Below, one piece after another: positions 1 to 8,412 of a stretch of DNA of 64,000 bases. Origin of the DNA: Larkinella insperata. GTDB lineage: Bacteria > Bacteroidota > Bacteroidia > Cytophagales > Spirosomataceae. Position 1 is the first letter of the stretch. Each line of letters starts with the position of its first letter. A program made the translations under genes and the position numbers. Location of the stretch: assembly GCF_026248825.1 (NCBI RefSeq), contig NZ_CP110973.1:5415501-5479500 (forward strand), in the 5' to 3' direction. The notes beneath the pieces are model-generated. The model ran no database searches, had not been told where the DNA came from, and worked only from the letters and a program-made list of their open reading frames with translations.

Positions 1-290
1 CTCTCATCACCCCGGAGTTGACCCATTTATCCTCCTGCGATAACTATACCTATCTTCACTACAAGGACGGTAGTAAAAAGCTTATGTCGCGCACGTTGAA
101 AGAGTGGCAGCAACGCCTGCCGCATTTCCTGCGTATTGGTAGAAGGTTTTTAGTGGCTCCAGATCACATTACCGGATGGTCGGACGACTTTACCACCGGC
201 TACATCAACAACCAACCGTTTAAGGTTTCCAGGCGAGCCGCCGGGACGCTTCGTAAAGAGGGGCCCACTTCCACCCTACATCGCTTTTGA
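1..290 (+). CDS. Solo LytTR DNA-binding protein, 5' end cut by window edge
   Basis: The reading frame is open from base 3 at the window edge and ends with TGA at 288-290, so the beginning of the gene lies outside. The visible residues match the LytTR DNA-binding domain: a NYTYLHY strand, the DGSKKLMSRTLKEW segment, the LPHFLRIG turn and the FLVAPDHITGW strand. LytTR proteins bind direct repeats in promoters and usually carry a receiver domain. The two full-length paralogs at 15200 and 17152 are only about 100 residues, with no room for a receiver, so this one is probably also a solo domain. The first in-frame start codon in the window (TTG at 18) is not the real start, because the coding similarity to the paralogs continues upstream of it. 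Confidence 0.85.
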   Translation, partial: LITPELTHLSSCDNYTYLHYKDGSKKLMSRTLKEWQQRLPHFLRIGRRFLVAPDHITGWSDDFTTGYINNQPFKVSRRAAGTLRKEGPTSTLHRF

Positions 291-365
291 CACCAATGCT
301 TATGTGAGACCAATACAACTACCATCCATTCTCTGTTCTACACCCGAGTATGAGTACCAACTCGT

Positions 366-400
366 AGCCGCAGCATTCGTACTTTACGCTGCGGCTCTTC
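366..400 (+). terminator. Terminator of the first LytTR gene
   Basis: A nine-base perfect stem (AGCCGCAGC / GCTGCGGCT) is followed by a pyrimidine-rich tract. The other two LytTR genes have a similar hairpin at a similar distance, so this belongs to the repeated LytTR unit. Confidence 0.6.
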
Positions 401-451
401 TCCTAAAACCGTAGATACATAACTCCTTTTGTGAGATAAATAAACAAAAAA

Positions 452-470
452 GCACCTTTAACAAAGGTGC
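452..470 (-). terminator. Terminator for the minus-strand receiver gene
   Basis: GCACCTTT / AAAGGTGC with a three-base loop is followed on the minus strand by six T residues. This is a classic intrinsic terminator about 175 bases downstream of the receiver gene at 645-1040. Confidence 0.75.
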
Positions 471-644
471 CTGCCGGTTACGTTAAAAGTGTTTCCTACT
501 GTTTAATCTATGGGCGCGATCGTGGTCCAGGACGGCTCTTTTTGTGTTTATGGGTAAGCTTAAGGTATCACCACCGAAACTTGTCAGATCCAGCTTGCAG
601 TATAGTAAACACCAACGTTCTGATTATAACAACAGTGCCGTATT

Positions 645-1040
645 TTATTGAAAATGACCAGCCAAACACAGGTCTCTAGCGAGAATACACCATTCCTGAA
701 AGCTAAACGGCTTTGATGTAACTTCATACACCCCCATATTTTGAGCCCTATCGATCAACTCCTTGGACATAAATTGGCTAAATAAAACCACTTTAAGTGA
801 GCTGGTATGAGGATTATGTTTAATCCTTTCAATCAACTCCAATCCATCCATACCGGGCATTGAATAATCGACCATCAGCATCGTTGGAAGCTTTGCTTTT
901 TCCAGGTTCGCAATGATTGCATTGGCGTCGGTGAAACCCGCAATCTGACAACTCAACTGCTGCTTTTTAAATGCCTGTTTGATAATCTCGATGATTGCCT
1001 GGTCATCGTCAACAAGCCAAATTGTAGGTTGTTCATTCAT
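645..1040 (-). CDS. Single-domain response regulator (CheY-like receiver)
   Basis: A 131-residue protein consisting only of a receiver domain. It shows the acidic pocket WLVDDD near the N-terminus, the phospho-acceptor aspartate in MVDYSMPGMDG, a serine in place of the usual switch Thr/Ser (VVLFSQF) and the conserved lysine in TSKPF. The start is placed at the ATG at 1040 because that puts the acidic pocket at the normal distance; the frame is open further upstream to 1091 but that extension has no family character. There is no output domain, so it probably works by protein contact or as a phosphate shuttle. It is only distantly like the receivers at 13472 and 30691, so it is a separate lineage in this region. 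Confidence 0.85.
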   Translation of the reverse strand: MNEQPTIWLVDDDQAIIEIIKQAFKKQQLSCQIAGFTDANAIIANLEKAKLPTMLMVDYSMPGMDGLELIERIKHNPHTSSLKVVLFSQFMSKELIDRAQNMGVYEVTSKPFSFQEWCILARDLCLAGHFQ

Positions 1041-1157
1041 CTCGCGTATGGGTTTGACTCTATAACCAACTGAAAAGCTAATTAATTGCATAACACCGTA
1101 GAAGGTAGCAATATTGCAAAACTATCTCTTCAGCATTTTGGCAAATGCAAGGAGTAT

Positions 1158-1280
1158 TTAATAATCTTCCTCCCGGTGCTTTGGGTACGGATTATCGTCT
1201 AGCCGCAGGCACAAATAAACTACGAAAGAAATACCCGAGATGATACCACAGCAGAACAAGACTGCAGCCGTAAGTAACAT
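1158..1280 (-). CDS. Small single-helix membrane protein (40 residues)
   Basis: A short frame with an ATG at 1280 and TAA at 1158-1160. The first 24 residues form one hydrophobic helix (MLLTAAVLFCCGIISGIS, then FVVYLCL), followed by a charged tail RLDDNPYPKHREEDY. That layout (helix, Arg at the inner face, acidic or basic tail) is typical of real small membrane proteins and unlikely by chance. Its ATG lies two bases after the stop of the frame at 1283-1471, which suggests translational coupling. I do not recognise the family, and function is unknown. Confidence 0.4.
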   Translation of the reverse strand: MLLTAAVLFCCGIISGISFVVYLCLRLDDNPYPKHREEDY

Positions 1281-1282
1281 AG

Positions 1283-1471
1283 CTATTGACGTTTAAAATC
1301 TGCAACGGGCGCCAGAAAAAGGCCAGCGGGGTGAACGTTGTCCAGAACTCTTTTGGTTTTGCTACTAAAAACGGACCACAGGTTACCGTCAGATTGACGA
1401 TTACGATTCGTATATAAACTCAGACGCCAGTTATGAACGCGGTCCAAGTGTTCAATGGTGTTATTTATCAT
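1283..1471 (-). CDS. Hypothetical 62-residue protein
   Basis: An open frame on the minus strand, ATG at 1471 and TAG at 1283-1285, ending two bases before the ATG of the small membrane protein at 1280. No domain is recognised. Composition is ordinary and soluble, with a basic centre. The main support is the tight stop/start spacing with the next frame. It may equally be a relic, since the stretch 1472-1757 next to it holds no clear gene. Confidence 0.3.
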   Translation of the reverse strand: MINNTIEHLDRVHNWRLSLYTNRNRQSDGNLWSVFSSKTKRVLDNVHPAGLFLAPVADFKRQ

Positions 1472-1757
1472 AGCTGATCCTGGTGATGGAGTTGTCTACT
1501 ACTTTGGTTGTATCATCAGGACCCTCAACCCGTTTGAATCGGTTGTAAAGCGATTGGAGAAAATTATGCTTAGCAACTATTTTAGCCTGCTGAACGGAGG
1601 CCATAATATCCCAAACCGTATAATTGCTACGTTATAACAACGCCAATCCTTACGGGGCAGGGCACCAACCTGATCAGGATTTCCACCTTTATTATGGGGA
1701 TACGATTCCAGACGATCACTGTCGGCAAGGCTACTGCCTGTCACTTTAGCGGTCAGC

Positions 1758-2009
1758 TTAGTTCATCATTTCAAGATCAATATCAATTGCTTCTAAATCT
1801 TCCTGGGTCAAGGGGCCCCGACGCAACGTTGAGTAATAAGTATGTCCAATTTTGCGGGCATACTCCTTGTCAGTTCCCCGGAGGGCTTTTTCGTACTCGT
1901 GAGCGTAGTGCTTAATTTTCTCGTGATAAAGCAGCCAATTGCTGCAGTAGCGAAATGTAAGGGCAATCATGCAACCTAGCAGCCCAAGTATAAGAATAGC
2001 AATTATCAT
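1758..2009 (-). CDS. Small membrane-anchored paralog A of a seven-member family
   Basis: An 83-residue protein: an N-terminal transmembrane helix (about residues 2-20), a YCSNWLLYHEK linker and a conserved cytoplasmic part with AHEYEKAL, DKEYARKIG, YYSTLRRG and LTQED. Six paralogs share this pattern (6279, 7893, 13957, 30037, 31169, 31610). The LRRG-x-x-T-x-ED end faintly recalls SHOCT-type short C-terminal domains, but this is only a resemblance. The closest relative is the copy at 31610, and the homology continues upstream of both genes, so the two are duplicates of one unit. No function is known to me. The family neighbours solo receivers in several places, which suggests a signalling or regulatory role. 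Confidence 0.75.
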   Translation of the reverse strand: MIIAILILGLLGCMIALTFRYCSNWLLYHEKIKHYAHEYEKALRGTDKEYARKIGHTYYSTLRRGPLTQEDLEAIDIDLEMMN

Positions 2010-2340
2010 TTAACGTATGAACAGAGAATGTATATTGATTTACGGTACGTTGCTGGTTTTCTTTGATGCTGAGCAGCAACACTATACGCTTATCAATCAA
2101 GCCGTTGGGGAGATTGTACCTACGATTTAGACTATTGATCCTGCTATTCTCTGCTTGTCTTGTCCATACGTTCACCTACTGGTGGTGCCGAATCCATCGT
2201 CTACCTAATGCGCTTGATTGGCTACTAAGGGAAGTCGGGCAATTGTTAAACCGCTGATGGGTCAGCTTTCGGCGGTTGTGAACAAATTCAGATCCAGGTG
2301 AAACTCGAAAAGGGTCATCAGCCCCGTCAACAGCAAATTT

Positions 2341-2541
2341 GCCAGTGGGCGTAGACAATCAGGAATGAATAGAAAATCTCCCCGGCGCTTGAAAAGCGTC
2401 GAATGCACAGGCCGACAGAGAGGCTGTCGGCAAAAAATCGTCATCAGGGGGGAGTAAGTTGCAGCATAGTTTTACTAGTACGGCTACAAAGATCACAAGG
2501 AAATGATACAATGCAAGGGAATGTCCTATAAATGAAGATTA
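2341..2541. repeat. Copy 1 of a 200-base repeat with two hairpins
   Basis: This stretch matches 32163-32363 along its whole length in the same orientation, with long identical blocks such as CTCCCCGGCGCTTGAAAAGC and CATCAGGGGGGAGTAAGTTG. It contains a hairpin CGGCGCTT / AAGCGTCG near 2382-2401 and a second stem CCGACAG / CTGTCGG at 2412-2430. In the other copy the second stem reads CTGACAG / CTGTCAG, so a C-G pair is replaced by T-A and the pairing is kept. Both copies lie upstream of their closest-paralog membrane protein genes (1758 and 31610). A short third match is at 14424-14465, upstream of paralog D. Confidence 0.75.
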
Positions 2542-2622
2542 CGGTACTAGTACGATCAGCAGTAATCTACAAGTCGGTGTTGGATTGCTATGGGGATGTA
2601 CGCAGACCCGGTTTTCCTAAGG

Positions 2623-2902
2623 TCAAAAATCGTCTATATTCCTATTTTGCAGGTTGTGGTTTAACTCATTAATAAATTCGCGGATAGCCCTGTTAACGTT
2701 TCTTTTTCCTGCTTTGCCGTTATTTCTTGCCCACTCTTCCAGCGGTTCGTCATTGGCCGTTTTTTCCACCAGCACGTATAAGTACGACTTGAGAATAGGT
2801 GATCAGACGAGGATCCGGATTAATTGGAAAGCGGTCTGCATCGCCCTGAGCCAAACTGGAAAAGCTCAGTAGCAGATAAAGAAGCGTATTTAAGCGTCTC
2901 AT
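2623..2902 (-). pseudogene. Frameshifted small secreted protein
   Basis: From the ATG at 2902 the frame encodes a signal peptide (MRRLNTLLYLLLSFSSLAQG) and then DADRFPINPDPRLITYSQ before stopping at 2750. A second frame, shifted by one base, continues with a protein-like tail (SYLYVLVEKTANDEPLEEW, then a basic helix rich in Asn and Arg) to a stop at 2623. Joined, they would give a secreted protein of about 90 residues. The family is not recognised. Either the gene is broken or the two pieces are unrelated, and the first piece alone could be expressed. Confidence 0.4.
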
Positions 2903-2928
2903 GCTGTGCCTGGTGTAAGGATTCTATC

Positions 2929-3483
2929 CTATAACCCGACCGTTTTGCTGCCATGACGCAAAGCAAGGTGGTTCAACTGGGGCTGAAGAACAATAATACC
3001 GATGGGAGAAAGCAACAAGGCCACAAAGACCGGGGCTAAGGGTCCAGTATAACGCTGGTCCAACGGCTGGTTTTTCAAGTAACGGGTAATAAAATAAGCC
3101 CGGTAGAAGATCGCCAGGAGAAGTAGAAGCAGAAACCGATCGGACAAGCCGTCCAAGGGTATCTTATGAAGCGACGAAGGGGAAAAGAATTGTTGCAACA
3201 GCGTAATCAGATCCAAACATTCAATGAACACCATTGCCAGCAAGCTAACTTTGAATAGCGGTAGTTCCCAAACTTTAATCTTCCGGGACCGTCTGGATAA
3301 GAAGTGACCAACCTCCCAAAACCAGATTACGAGACCGGTCTGTATCCAAAAGCCTCTGAGAAATTGAAGCGTCGCAATCAGTATCTTGTCCTGGATGACC
3401 CAGAAGCCTACGGCAAATGCCATCGCTGGTCCATAGATCAGCAGGATAATCTGCCAGTGTTTGAGGTAGAAGAGTTTGGGCAT
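2929..3483 (-). CDS. Integral membrane protein of unknown function
   Basis: About 184 residues with four to five predicted membrane helices: residues around 10-28 (LKHWQIILLIYGPAMAF), the FWIQTGLVIWFWEVG stretch, KVSLLAMVFIECLDLITLL, RFLLLLLLAIFYRAYF and LAPVFVALLLSPIGIIVL. The N-terminus MPKLFYLKHWQI is typical of a group of Bacteroidota membrane proteins starting with a Lys-Leu-Phe-x-Leu-Lys-His-Trp motif, and this guided the choice of the ATG at 3483; a longer frame starts at 3507. No catalytic or transport motif is visible. The gene stands alone, followed by the broken small gene at 2623-2902. Confidence 0.7.
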   Translation of the reverse strand: MPKLFYLKHWQIILLIYGPAMAFAVGFWVIQDKILIATLQFLRGFWIQTGLVIWFWEVGHFLSRRSRKIKVWELPLFKVSLLAMVFIECLDLITLLQQFFSPSSLHKIPLDGLSDRFLLLLLLAIFYRAYFITRYLKNQPLDQRYTGPLAPVFVALLLSPIGIIVLQPQLNHLALRHGSKTVGL

Positions 3484-3507
3484 AGTTTGCTGGATGATCC
3501 GATGCAA

Positions 3508-3922
3508 GTTAAATAGATAGAGAATTTAATGGGGCATTTAACCGCGACTTTATTCCCTTCCCCATCAGCTGCAGCGAAAGGATCAGTTCGGCGTCCCAAT
3601 TACCTACCGCCAACTTGCCGGACAGTTACCTGCTATTTCACTTTCTCTCTCCGAAATTAGTAACCGTAGAAATCATGGTTTAGATACCCTCCGGCTTTCC
3701 AGAACCGAGTTCATTGACTGTCCCCTAAAGCCGATGCACGAAGTTTAATCAAATATATTTTACACTTTTTTTTAGTATCTAGCAAGACCTTTCAGCACGA
3801 AATAGAAAAGGATATCGCCGTAATTTACGTCAAAATCAAACCACCACTTTATCAAGCCAAAAAATAATTTATAAAATTACTCAGTATTTAAACTTAAGTA
3901 ATTTCATATTTTTGTCAATCTG
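3508..3922. other. Intergenic, no gene recognised
   Basis: A noncoding stretch between divergent genes. It is AT-rich near 3740-3920, just ahead of the plus-strand gene at 3923, where promoter elements for that gene would be expected. A TATTTTTG at 3907-3914 fits the Bacteroidota -7 consensus but sits very close to the ATG and lacks a clear -33 partner, so I do not call a promoter. Confidence 0.4.
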
Positions 3923-4234
3923 ATGATAACAACCATGATCTTACTCTCTGTCCTTTTTTTAATGACTCTTTCCGGCTTTATGCTCATTCAGCTACGAAAC
4001 CGGGCGCTCAAGCAACTCGCCCGAACGAAGGCGGTCACCGACTTTCGAAGGTGGGTAATGGACCTGGATCGTCAACGATTTTACCGTACCGGAGAGCCGG
4101 GCTTTCCGTACCTGGAGCGGCTGCCACCGTATGAAATAATGCTCTTAGAAAAACTGCCGCTGAAGCTGGATACCTATTTCCATGACAGCGAGATACGGAA
4201 ACTATTGGGAGTAGAGAAAGGGAGTGAAGTGTAA
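3923..4234 (+). CDS. Small membrane-anchored hypothetical protein
   Basis: A 103-residue protein with one N-terminal transmembrane helix (residues 2-22, ITTMILLSVLFLMTLSGFML), then a basic, soluble part with FRRWVMDLDRQRFYRTGEPG and FPYLERLPPYEIMLLEKLP. It is oriented with the soluble part probably in the cytoplasm (positive charges after the helix). No known domain is recognised. It is followed 24 bases later by the hypothetical gene at 4259 on the same strand, so the two may be an operon. Confidence 0.6.
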   Translation: MITTMILLSVLFLMTLSGFMLIQLRNRALKQLARTKAVTDFRRWVMDLDRQRFYRTGEPGFPYLERLPPYEIMLLEKLPLKLDTYFHDSEIRKLLGVEKGSEV

Positions 4235-4258
4235 ACCGGTTATTCGACGGCAGAAAAA

Positions 4259-4714
4259 ATGTTTAGCGAAGATAATCTTAAACGCAGCCAAAAGCTATTT
4301 TCTGAAGCCTTTCAAACGCTAACCGACTCTAGGATGAGGCAAGACAATGGACAAGGGCGTTTCAGCAACAGCGCTCAGCTTCAATCGTTGATCGCCTTAG
4401 TAAACGAGCACAAAAAGGCCGTTTTGCGCGCCGAACTGGCTTACTGCAGTGAGCTTTATGACAGACTTAAGGCCCTTCAATTGACAATGGGCCGTGCGCA
4501 TTATGCCATCCAGGACGACTATGTAAATCGAATTGGTTCCAGTAATTTTAACCGATTTTCTTCTGAACCCTATCAAGCCTCTGAAATCCAATACCGAAAC
4601 CGTACAGAAAAATTAAAACAGCTTTATGGCGGAATCAGATCTTGGCAGGATCGTAGCCGAAAGTGTCTGGAAGATTTAAATGAAGACCGTATTTCAACTA
4701 ACCCACATTTATAA
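4259..4714 (+). CDS. Hypothetical 151-residue soluble protein
   Basis: A hydrophilic, mostly helical protein with no membrane segment or signal peptide. The middle (ALVNEHKKAVLRAELAYCS and following) looks like a long amphipathic helix, and the C-terminal part is rich in Arg, Lys and Asp. No family is recognised. It lies 24 bases behind the membrane-anchored gene at 3923 and may be its cotranscribed partner. Confidence 0.55.
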   Translation: MFSEDNLKRSQKLFSEAFQTLTDSRMRQDNGQGRFSNSAQLQSLIALVNEHKKAVLRAELAYCSELYDRLKALQLTMGRAHYAIQDDYVNRIGSSNFNRFSSEPYQASEIQYRNRTEKLKQLYGGIRSWQDRSRKCLEDLNEDRISTNPHL

Positions 4715-4871
4715 AATAAGTAGTTAAAGGCTTTTGATTGGCGTGAAAGCTTAGCAATATTTTAGGCTCGCCTTTGTAACAATACGCCCAAAACCGGTCT
4801 ATCGGCTCACTTGTAAGACACGACCCGTTACTTACATCAAAAAAACTAATTTTTAAATAGCTGGTGAACGA

Positions 4872-4997
4872 ATGGGTACTGCTCAAATTTTAGAGAAAAT
4901 TCACGAGCAAACTCCGAGCGAAATTAGTTTGGTTGGGCATTATCCGCTTCGGCCTGCCAGCGGTATAATACTTCTATTACTACAGGCTAGAAGATAG
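4872..4997 (+). CDS. Possible small ORF (41 residues)
   Basis: An ATG-to-TAG frame coding MGTAQILEKIHEQTPSEIS followed by LVGHYPLRPASGIILLLLQ and a basic end. It reads like real protein, perhaps the fragment of a larger decayed gene. No homolog is recognised and there is no clear promoter or terminator. Low confidence. Confidence 0.22.
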   Translation: MGTAQILEKIHEQTPSEISLVGHYPLRPASGIILLLLQARR

Positions 4998-5550
4998 ATT
5001 GAGATAGATTCAGTAAAACTCTCAGCATAGCTTTTGAATATGACCTACCTAAGTTTTTTAGTCATTTGAATAAAAGCAACAGCTTGGTCGACCATAGTTA
5101 TTGCCCTGATTATTAGCTAATTCGAGTCATCTATACTTGTTTTAATCTATTTTATCCCTGAATGCAACGCAAGAAGATGTTTTGACTATATATACACTAT
5201 ACTACAAAAACTGTGTTTTTAACAAAAATCCCCACACAAGACTGTGTGGGGATTCAAACCACCGTAACTTATACTAATTTATTTCAAATATACTAAATGC
5301 ATTCGCTTTAGAAAAATGTTCTAGAAGACAAATATTCTCAAGGAATAGTAAAATTTAAAACTTCGGAAAAGAGGTGAACGCACTTACCTTCTACGCTTAA
5401 ACCTTCCCTAAGTCAGTCAATTTTATTCCAGGCTGATACCAGCCTTTATGATAACCCTCAAAACAATTATCAATAGACAGACTTATTCTTCCATTAATGA
5501 GCCTTAACCAAATTCCGAATAGTAAATACGTTCAATGCTTCGGGAATAGT
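4998..5550. other. Intergenic, AT-rich, one terminator-like hairpin
   Basis: No gene is recognised. The only structure is the strong hairpin at 5228-5253, which points to the minus strand. Confidence 0.4.
5228..5253 (-). terminator. Strong intrinsic terminator, minus strand
   Basis: ATCCCCACAC / GTGTGGGGAT with a six-base loop is followed on the minus strand by a T-rich tract. The only minus-strand frame upstream of it is the doubtful one at 5551-5751, 300 bases away. Confidence 0.65.
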
Positions 5551-5751
5551 CTATGATTGGTCTCTTTCGATGGCCTTCGTATCCTTTTGCGAAAAAAGTT
5601 TTTCGTACCCCAGGTAAGCGAACTCCACTTGCTTGACGGTATTTGTATACGTAAAAACTCTTCTATTCTTATTCAAAAGTCTTTGTATATAATTCAAAAA
5701 GTGAGCAAAACGATTCATTAACTTAAGTTGGATGCGTCCGGCTATATCCAA
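5551..5751 (-). CDS. Doubtful hypothetical protein (66 residues)
   Basis: A basic frame with a terminator on the same strand about 300 bases downstream (5228-5253). It has no recognised domain and no membrane helix. It may be a relic, since the surrounding DNA is otherwise noncoding. Confidence 0.22.
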   Translation of the reverse strand: MDIAGRIQLKLMNRFAHFLNYIQRLLNKNRRVFTYTNTVKQVEFAYLGYEKLFSQKDTKAIERDQS

Positions 5752-5903
5752 GCTGACAAACGCGACGCGACCTCTCGGGTTTCATTTAAATTTTCACGGC
5801 CATAAATTAGTCCTTCTCTCTGCTTAAATGATAGCAATTGCCTATTGCATTACATTTACATTCTTACCCTCTTGCTATTACCTCCATAACTTTCTAATCA
5901 GGA

Positions 5904-6112
5904 TACCAGAGATTCATTGTCAACGACAATGCCGAGTACCGCCAACTTTTCAGAGAGCTTTCGAGGAGGTGTGCTACAAATTGGGGTAAAATTTTTCGTC
6001 TCCGGACGATGCTTAGGGATTACTAGTGCAACCCTGTAGCTTTCTTACCAGATCCGGTTGAATGTTGAGACATCCGGGATGGACGGGTTAGAATTAATCT
6101 TACTTAAATGCT
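5904..6112 (+). pseudogene. Relic of a receiver (response regulator) gene
   Basis: In one frame the DNA reads RFIVNDNAEYRQLFREL, which lines up with the acidic pocket and first helix of the receivers at 13472 (FIVDDNIDYHNMF) and 30691 (FIVDDNADYHKPF). The frame then meets a stop. Further on, another frame reads SGMDGLELIL, the segment after the phospho-acceptor aspartate. The aspartate region between is unreadable and the pocket has Asn for Asp. No start or full frame remains. Like the intact receivers, it lies tail-to-tail with a membrane-protein paralog (6279-6599). Confidence 0.6.
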
Positions 6113-6278
6113 TTCTACGTGAACGTATTAACGTCTAAATCATTAGAGCAACTTATTTCAATAGTAACACTAGTGCCATGAGAAATATCTACTTTTAGAC
6201 AAGGCATTTAATTTCCGGTATGCTTGAAATAATCTGTCAATTTAATTGCACTCAAAATTCGACTGCCTCCGTCTACTA

Positions 6279-6599
6279 TCAGGCGGCCATTGTTGCTTCA
6301 CTTGGTAATACCACCTCCTTATTTTTTTGAACGAAGTCAAATTTCTCTATTTTCATTAAAGCGACATCATTCTTGATAGCTTCTTCGTCCCTGTCAGTTA
6401 CCTTGCCCCTTCGTAGCGCAGAATAATAAAATTGTCCGGCGGCCCTCGCGTATCCTTTGTTGTTTTCCCGCAGGGCTTTTTCGTACTCGGCGGCAAAAAA
6501 CTGCACTTTCCTTTCGGTCAACACACTATCGATACAGTATTTGATTGCTATATACATTATAGCCAACAGAAATATTGCGATCAAAATAAGCTGTGTCAT
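6279..6599 (-). CDS. Small membrane-anchored paralog B of the seven-member family
   Basis: A 106-residue member of the same family as 1758-2009: N-terminal helix (LILIAIFLLAIMYIAI), KYC, then AAEYEKALRENNKGYARAAG, YYSALRRG and VTDRDEEAI. It differs by a 25-residue C-terminal extension (after the final Leu-Met) ending in PSEATMAA. A decayed receiver lies tail-to-tail with it on the other side (5904-6112). Upstream of its start the DNA is AT-rich and noncoding for about 600 bases, likely containing its promoter. Confidence 0.72.
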   Translation of the reverse strand: MTQLILIAIFLLAIMYIAIKYCIDSVLTERKVQFFAAEYEKALRENNKGYARAAGQFYYSALRRGKVTDRDEEAIKNDVALMKIEKFDFVQKNKEVVLPSEATMAA

Positions 6600-7247
6600 G
6601 GTAGTTGGTCGTACGGTGGTATTTATTCAATGATCACGTAATATATGTAACCGTTAGTTAACTCGAGCATAAAAATAATACTTTCTCACTAAACAACTTA
6701 CTTCATAGTTCAATAAAAGCTTAACTTATTTTTCGGCGAATCTCACCTCTCGAATACAAAATTGATTTATCAACTAAAATATGAGTAGTCAATTTTAAGG
6801 ATCACGGCTTTCCTACATGCATTAAATTCTTGTGATTAGGGCTATAGATAAAACGTATATTAGAGAGTTACTATTTGCTGCTCCTCTCGTTTACTTATCA
6901 GTTTTCACACATCGGTACTGTACTTACCAGCCTTCACTTTTCCATTGTTCAGAACAACAAGTGCTTAACGAAGAACTTATTGGCTAGTTAATTCAATCTT
7001 GTGTTCTAAAACGTCAACCCTGATTTCCTCTAAATGGCACCTGTCTCTCTTCCATTCTACCTTTGAATACTTTATTCAAAGACTATCACAACGTTTGCTT
7101 TAGGCACAAAACAATGTAAGACGTTGATGCTTATATAAGAAAACCATATGTCAGACATGATCTTTATCATAAACATTTGTCCATCAACAGGTAACCAAAT
7201 ATTTACATGAATACTTATATTAGCCCCTAATTATTTATATTCCTCAT
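6600..7247. other. AT-rich intergenic region, no gene recognised
   Basis: It separates the divergent paralog B (minus) and the 33-residue peptide gene (plus) and should hold both promoters. No significant frame, repeat or hairpin was seen. Confidence 0.35.
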
Positions 7248-7349
7248 ATGTCCGTCCGAAAAGCAGCCGTGCGAGAGTACACAATATGGACAATTCTAAT
7301 TATCCAGGCCCTTATTGGCTTGTTTTTCATATTATTCCTGCTGATTTGA
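7248..7349 (+). CDS. 33-residue hydrophobic peptide, copy 1
   Basis: ATG at 7248, TGA at 7347. It codes a charged N-terminus (MSVRKAAVREYT) and one hydrophobic helix (WTILIIQALIGLFFILFLLI). A second peptide at 29780 has exactly the same length, the same order of charged head, YT-x-W and helix, and an identical 14-base tail around the stop (GATTTATCTATCGT begins in the TGA). Each is followed within 80 bases by a terminator with the same AATCCG-type arm. Two copies keeping length, stop context and terminator strongly suggest a real gene. Possible roles are a type I toxin-like peptide or a small regulator or subunit of a membrane complex; nothing decides between them. Confidence 0.6.
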   Translation: MSVRKAAVREYTIWTILIIQALIGLFFILFLLI

Positions 7350-7400
7350 TTTATCTATCGTATTACAACCTTTAAGTGAGTAAGAAGTAGTAATAACGAC

Positions 7401-7426
7401 AAATCCGACCTAATTAGGTCGGATTT
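7401..7426 (+). terminator. Terminator of the 33-residue peptide gene
   Basis: A perfect 26-base palindrome (AAATCCGACCTAATTAGGTC and its closing GGATTT) is followed by TTGTTTTTG. It lies 52 bases after the peptide stop. The copy at 29931-29958 is the equivalent structure with changed but still pairing bases. Confidence 0.75.
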
Positions 7427-7892
7427 TGTTTTTGAGAATAGATTGATACAGGTACCGTTACCTGAAACATTTACAATAAATATCACCAAATATGTACTTT
7501 ATTTTAAATATTTAGTCTGATCGGAAGCTCAACGAGCATTGACGATAGAACTGAGAAATGGCTTACCTCTTGATCGAGCCGTTTTTATGAATCAGTTCGT
7601 TAACAGATTTAAGCATTAAAACTTTAAGAATCTATATGGCCCAGCCACCTGGCGCCGGTCTTCCTAAAAAAATACGGTTAGTTATTTATCCAATTTTCAT
7701 TTCCTACTTACGCTATCCAGGTACCAGGTTCAAACCTCTGGAACAAATGCAGTTTCAAAAAGCGCTGAAATAGGTTGTGATTTGCAGGAGTAAAATATAC
7801 CGCCGGAATTACAATTCAGAAAACCAGCCTAACAATCTTCGAAGACCTCTAAGTTGCAAATAATGATGCCTTATACTTACGTCACTGTATCT
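7427..7892. other. Intergenic, no gene recognised
   Basis: Between the peptide terminator and the 3' end of paralog C. No reading frame or repeat of note was seen. Confidence 0.35.
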
Positions 7893-8192
7893 TTAGTTAA
7901 GACTTGTTTTGATTGGTAGCTGAAGCGTTTTGATTTGCTCAGAAACCATAAGAGCAATATCGCTTTCAATGTGTTCTTCATCTTCTTTCGACCTTTTTCC
8001 TCCGCGAAGAACATCAAAGTAAGATCGGCCGGCTGCTAGAGCATAATTCTTATCATTCCCGCGCAGTGCCCGTTCGTATTCTGCGGCAAAGAACTGCAGT
8101 CTTTCCCGGGCTAATATCCATTTCGTACAATAGCGAAATACCATACCGGCCATAGTTCCCAAAAGGCCTATAATTAACAGTGCATACGCCAT
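7893..8192 (-). CDS. Small membrane-anchored paralog C of the seven-member family
   Basis: A 99-residue member: helix ALLIIGLLGTMAGMVF, RYCTKWILARERLQ, then AAEYERALRGNDKNYALAAG, SYFDVLRGG and RSKEDEEHIESDIALM, ending with a 16-residue tail. The second Arg of LRRG is Gly here, and YYS is YFD. It sits between the plus-strand 33-residue peptide (tail-to-tail) and the histidine kinase gene upstream on the same strand, about 325 bases away with a strong terminator between, so it is not in an operon with the kinase. Confidence 0.72.
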   Translation of the reverse strand: MAYALLIIGLLGTMAGMVFRYCTKWILARERLQFFAAEYERALRGNDKNYALAAGRSYFDVLRGGKRSKEDEEHIESDIALMVSEQIKTLQLPIKTSLN

Positions 8193-8412
8193 TGTGACCT
8201 TTGTGAATTAGATAGAATTTTCTTTCGCGACCACTTATACGCCAACTCAAGTCGTTACAAAAAGGTAATATTATAATTTTAAGCCTACTTATTATAATAA
8301 ATACTTAATTATATTTTCTACTATACAAGAAGCTAATTTTACTTAAGAAGAACATCGGTGGTCAATCGGCATAATTATAATTAGTAAATATTTACTTGCT
8401 TGACGGTTAAAG

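Noticed and set aside
2063..2257. 64-codon plus-strand frame with a hydrophobic start
   Set aside because: The matching position at 31960-32005 stops after 15 codons, so the frame is not preserved between the duplicated units, although the hydrophobic segment is similar.
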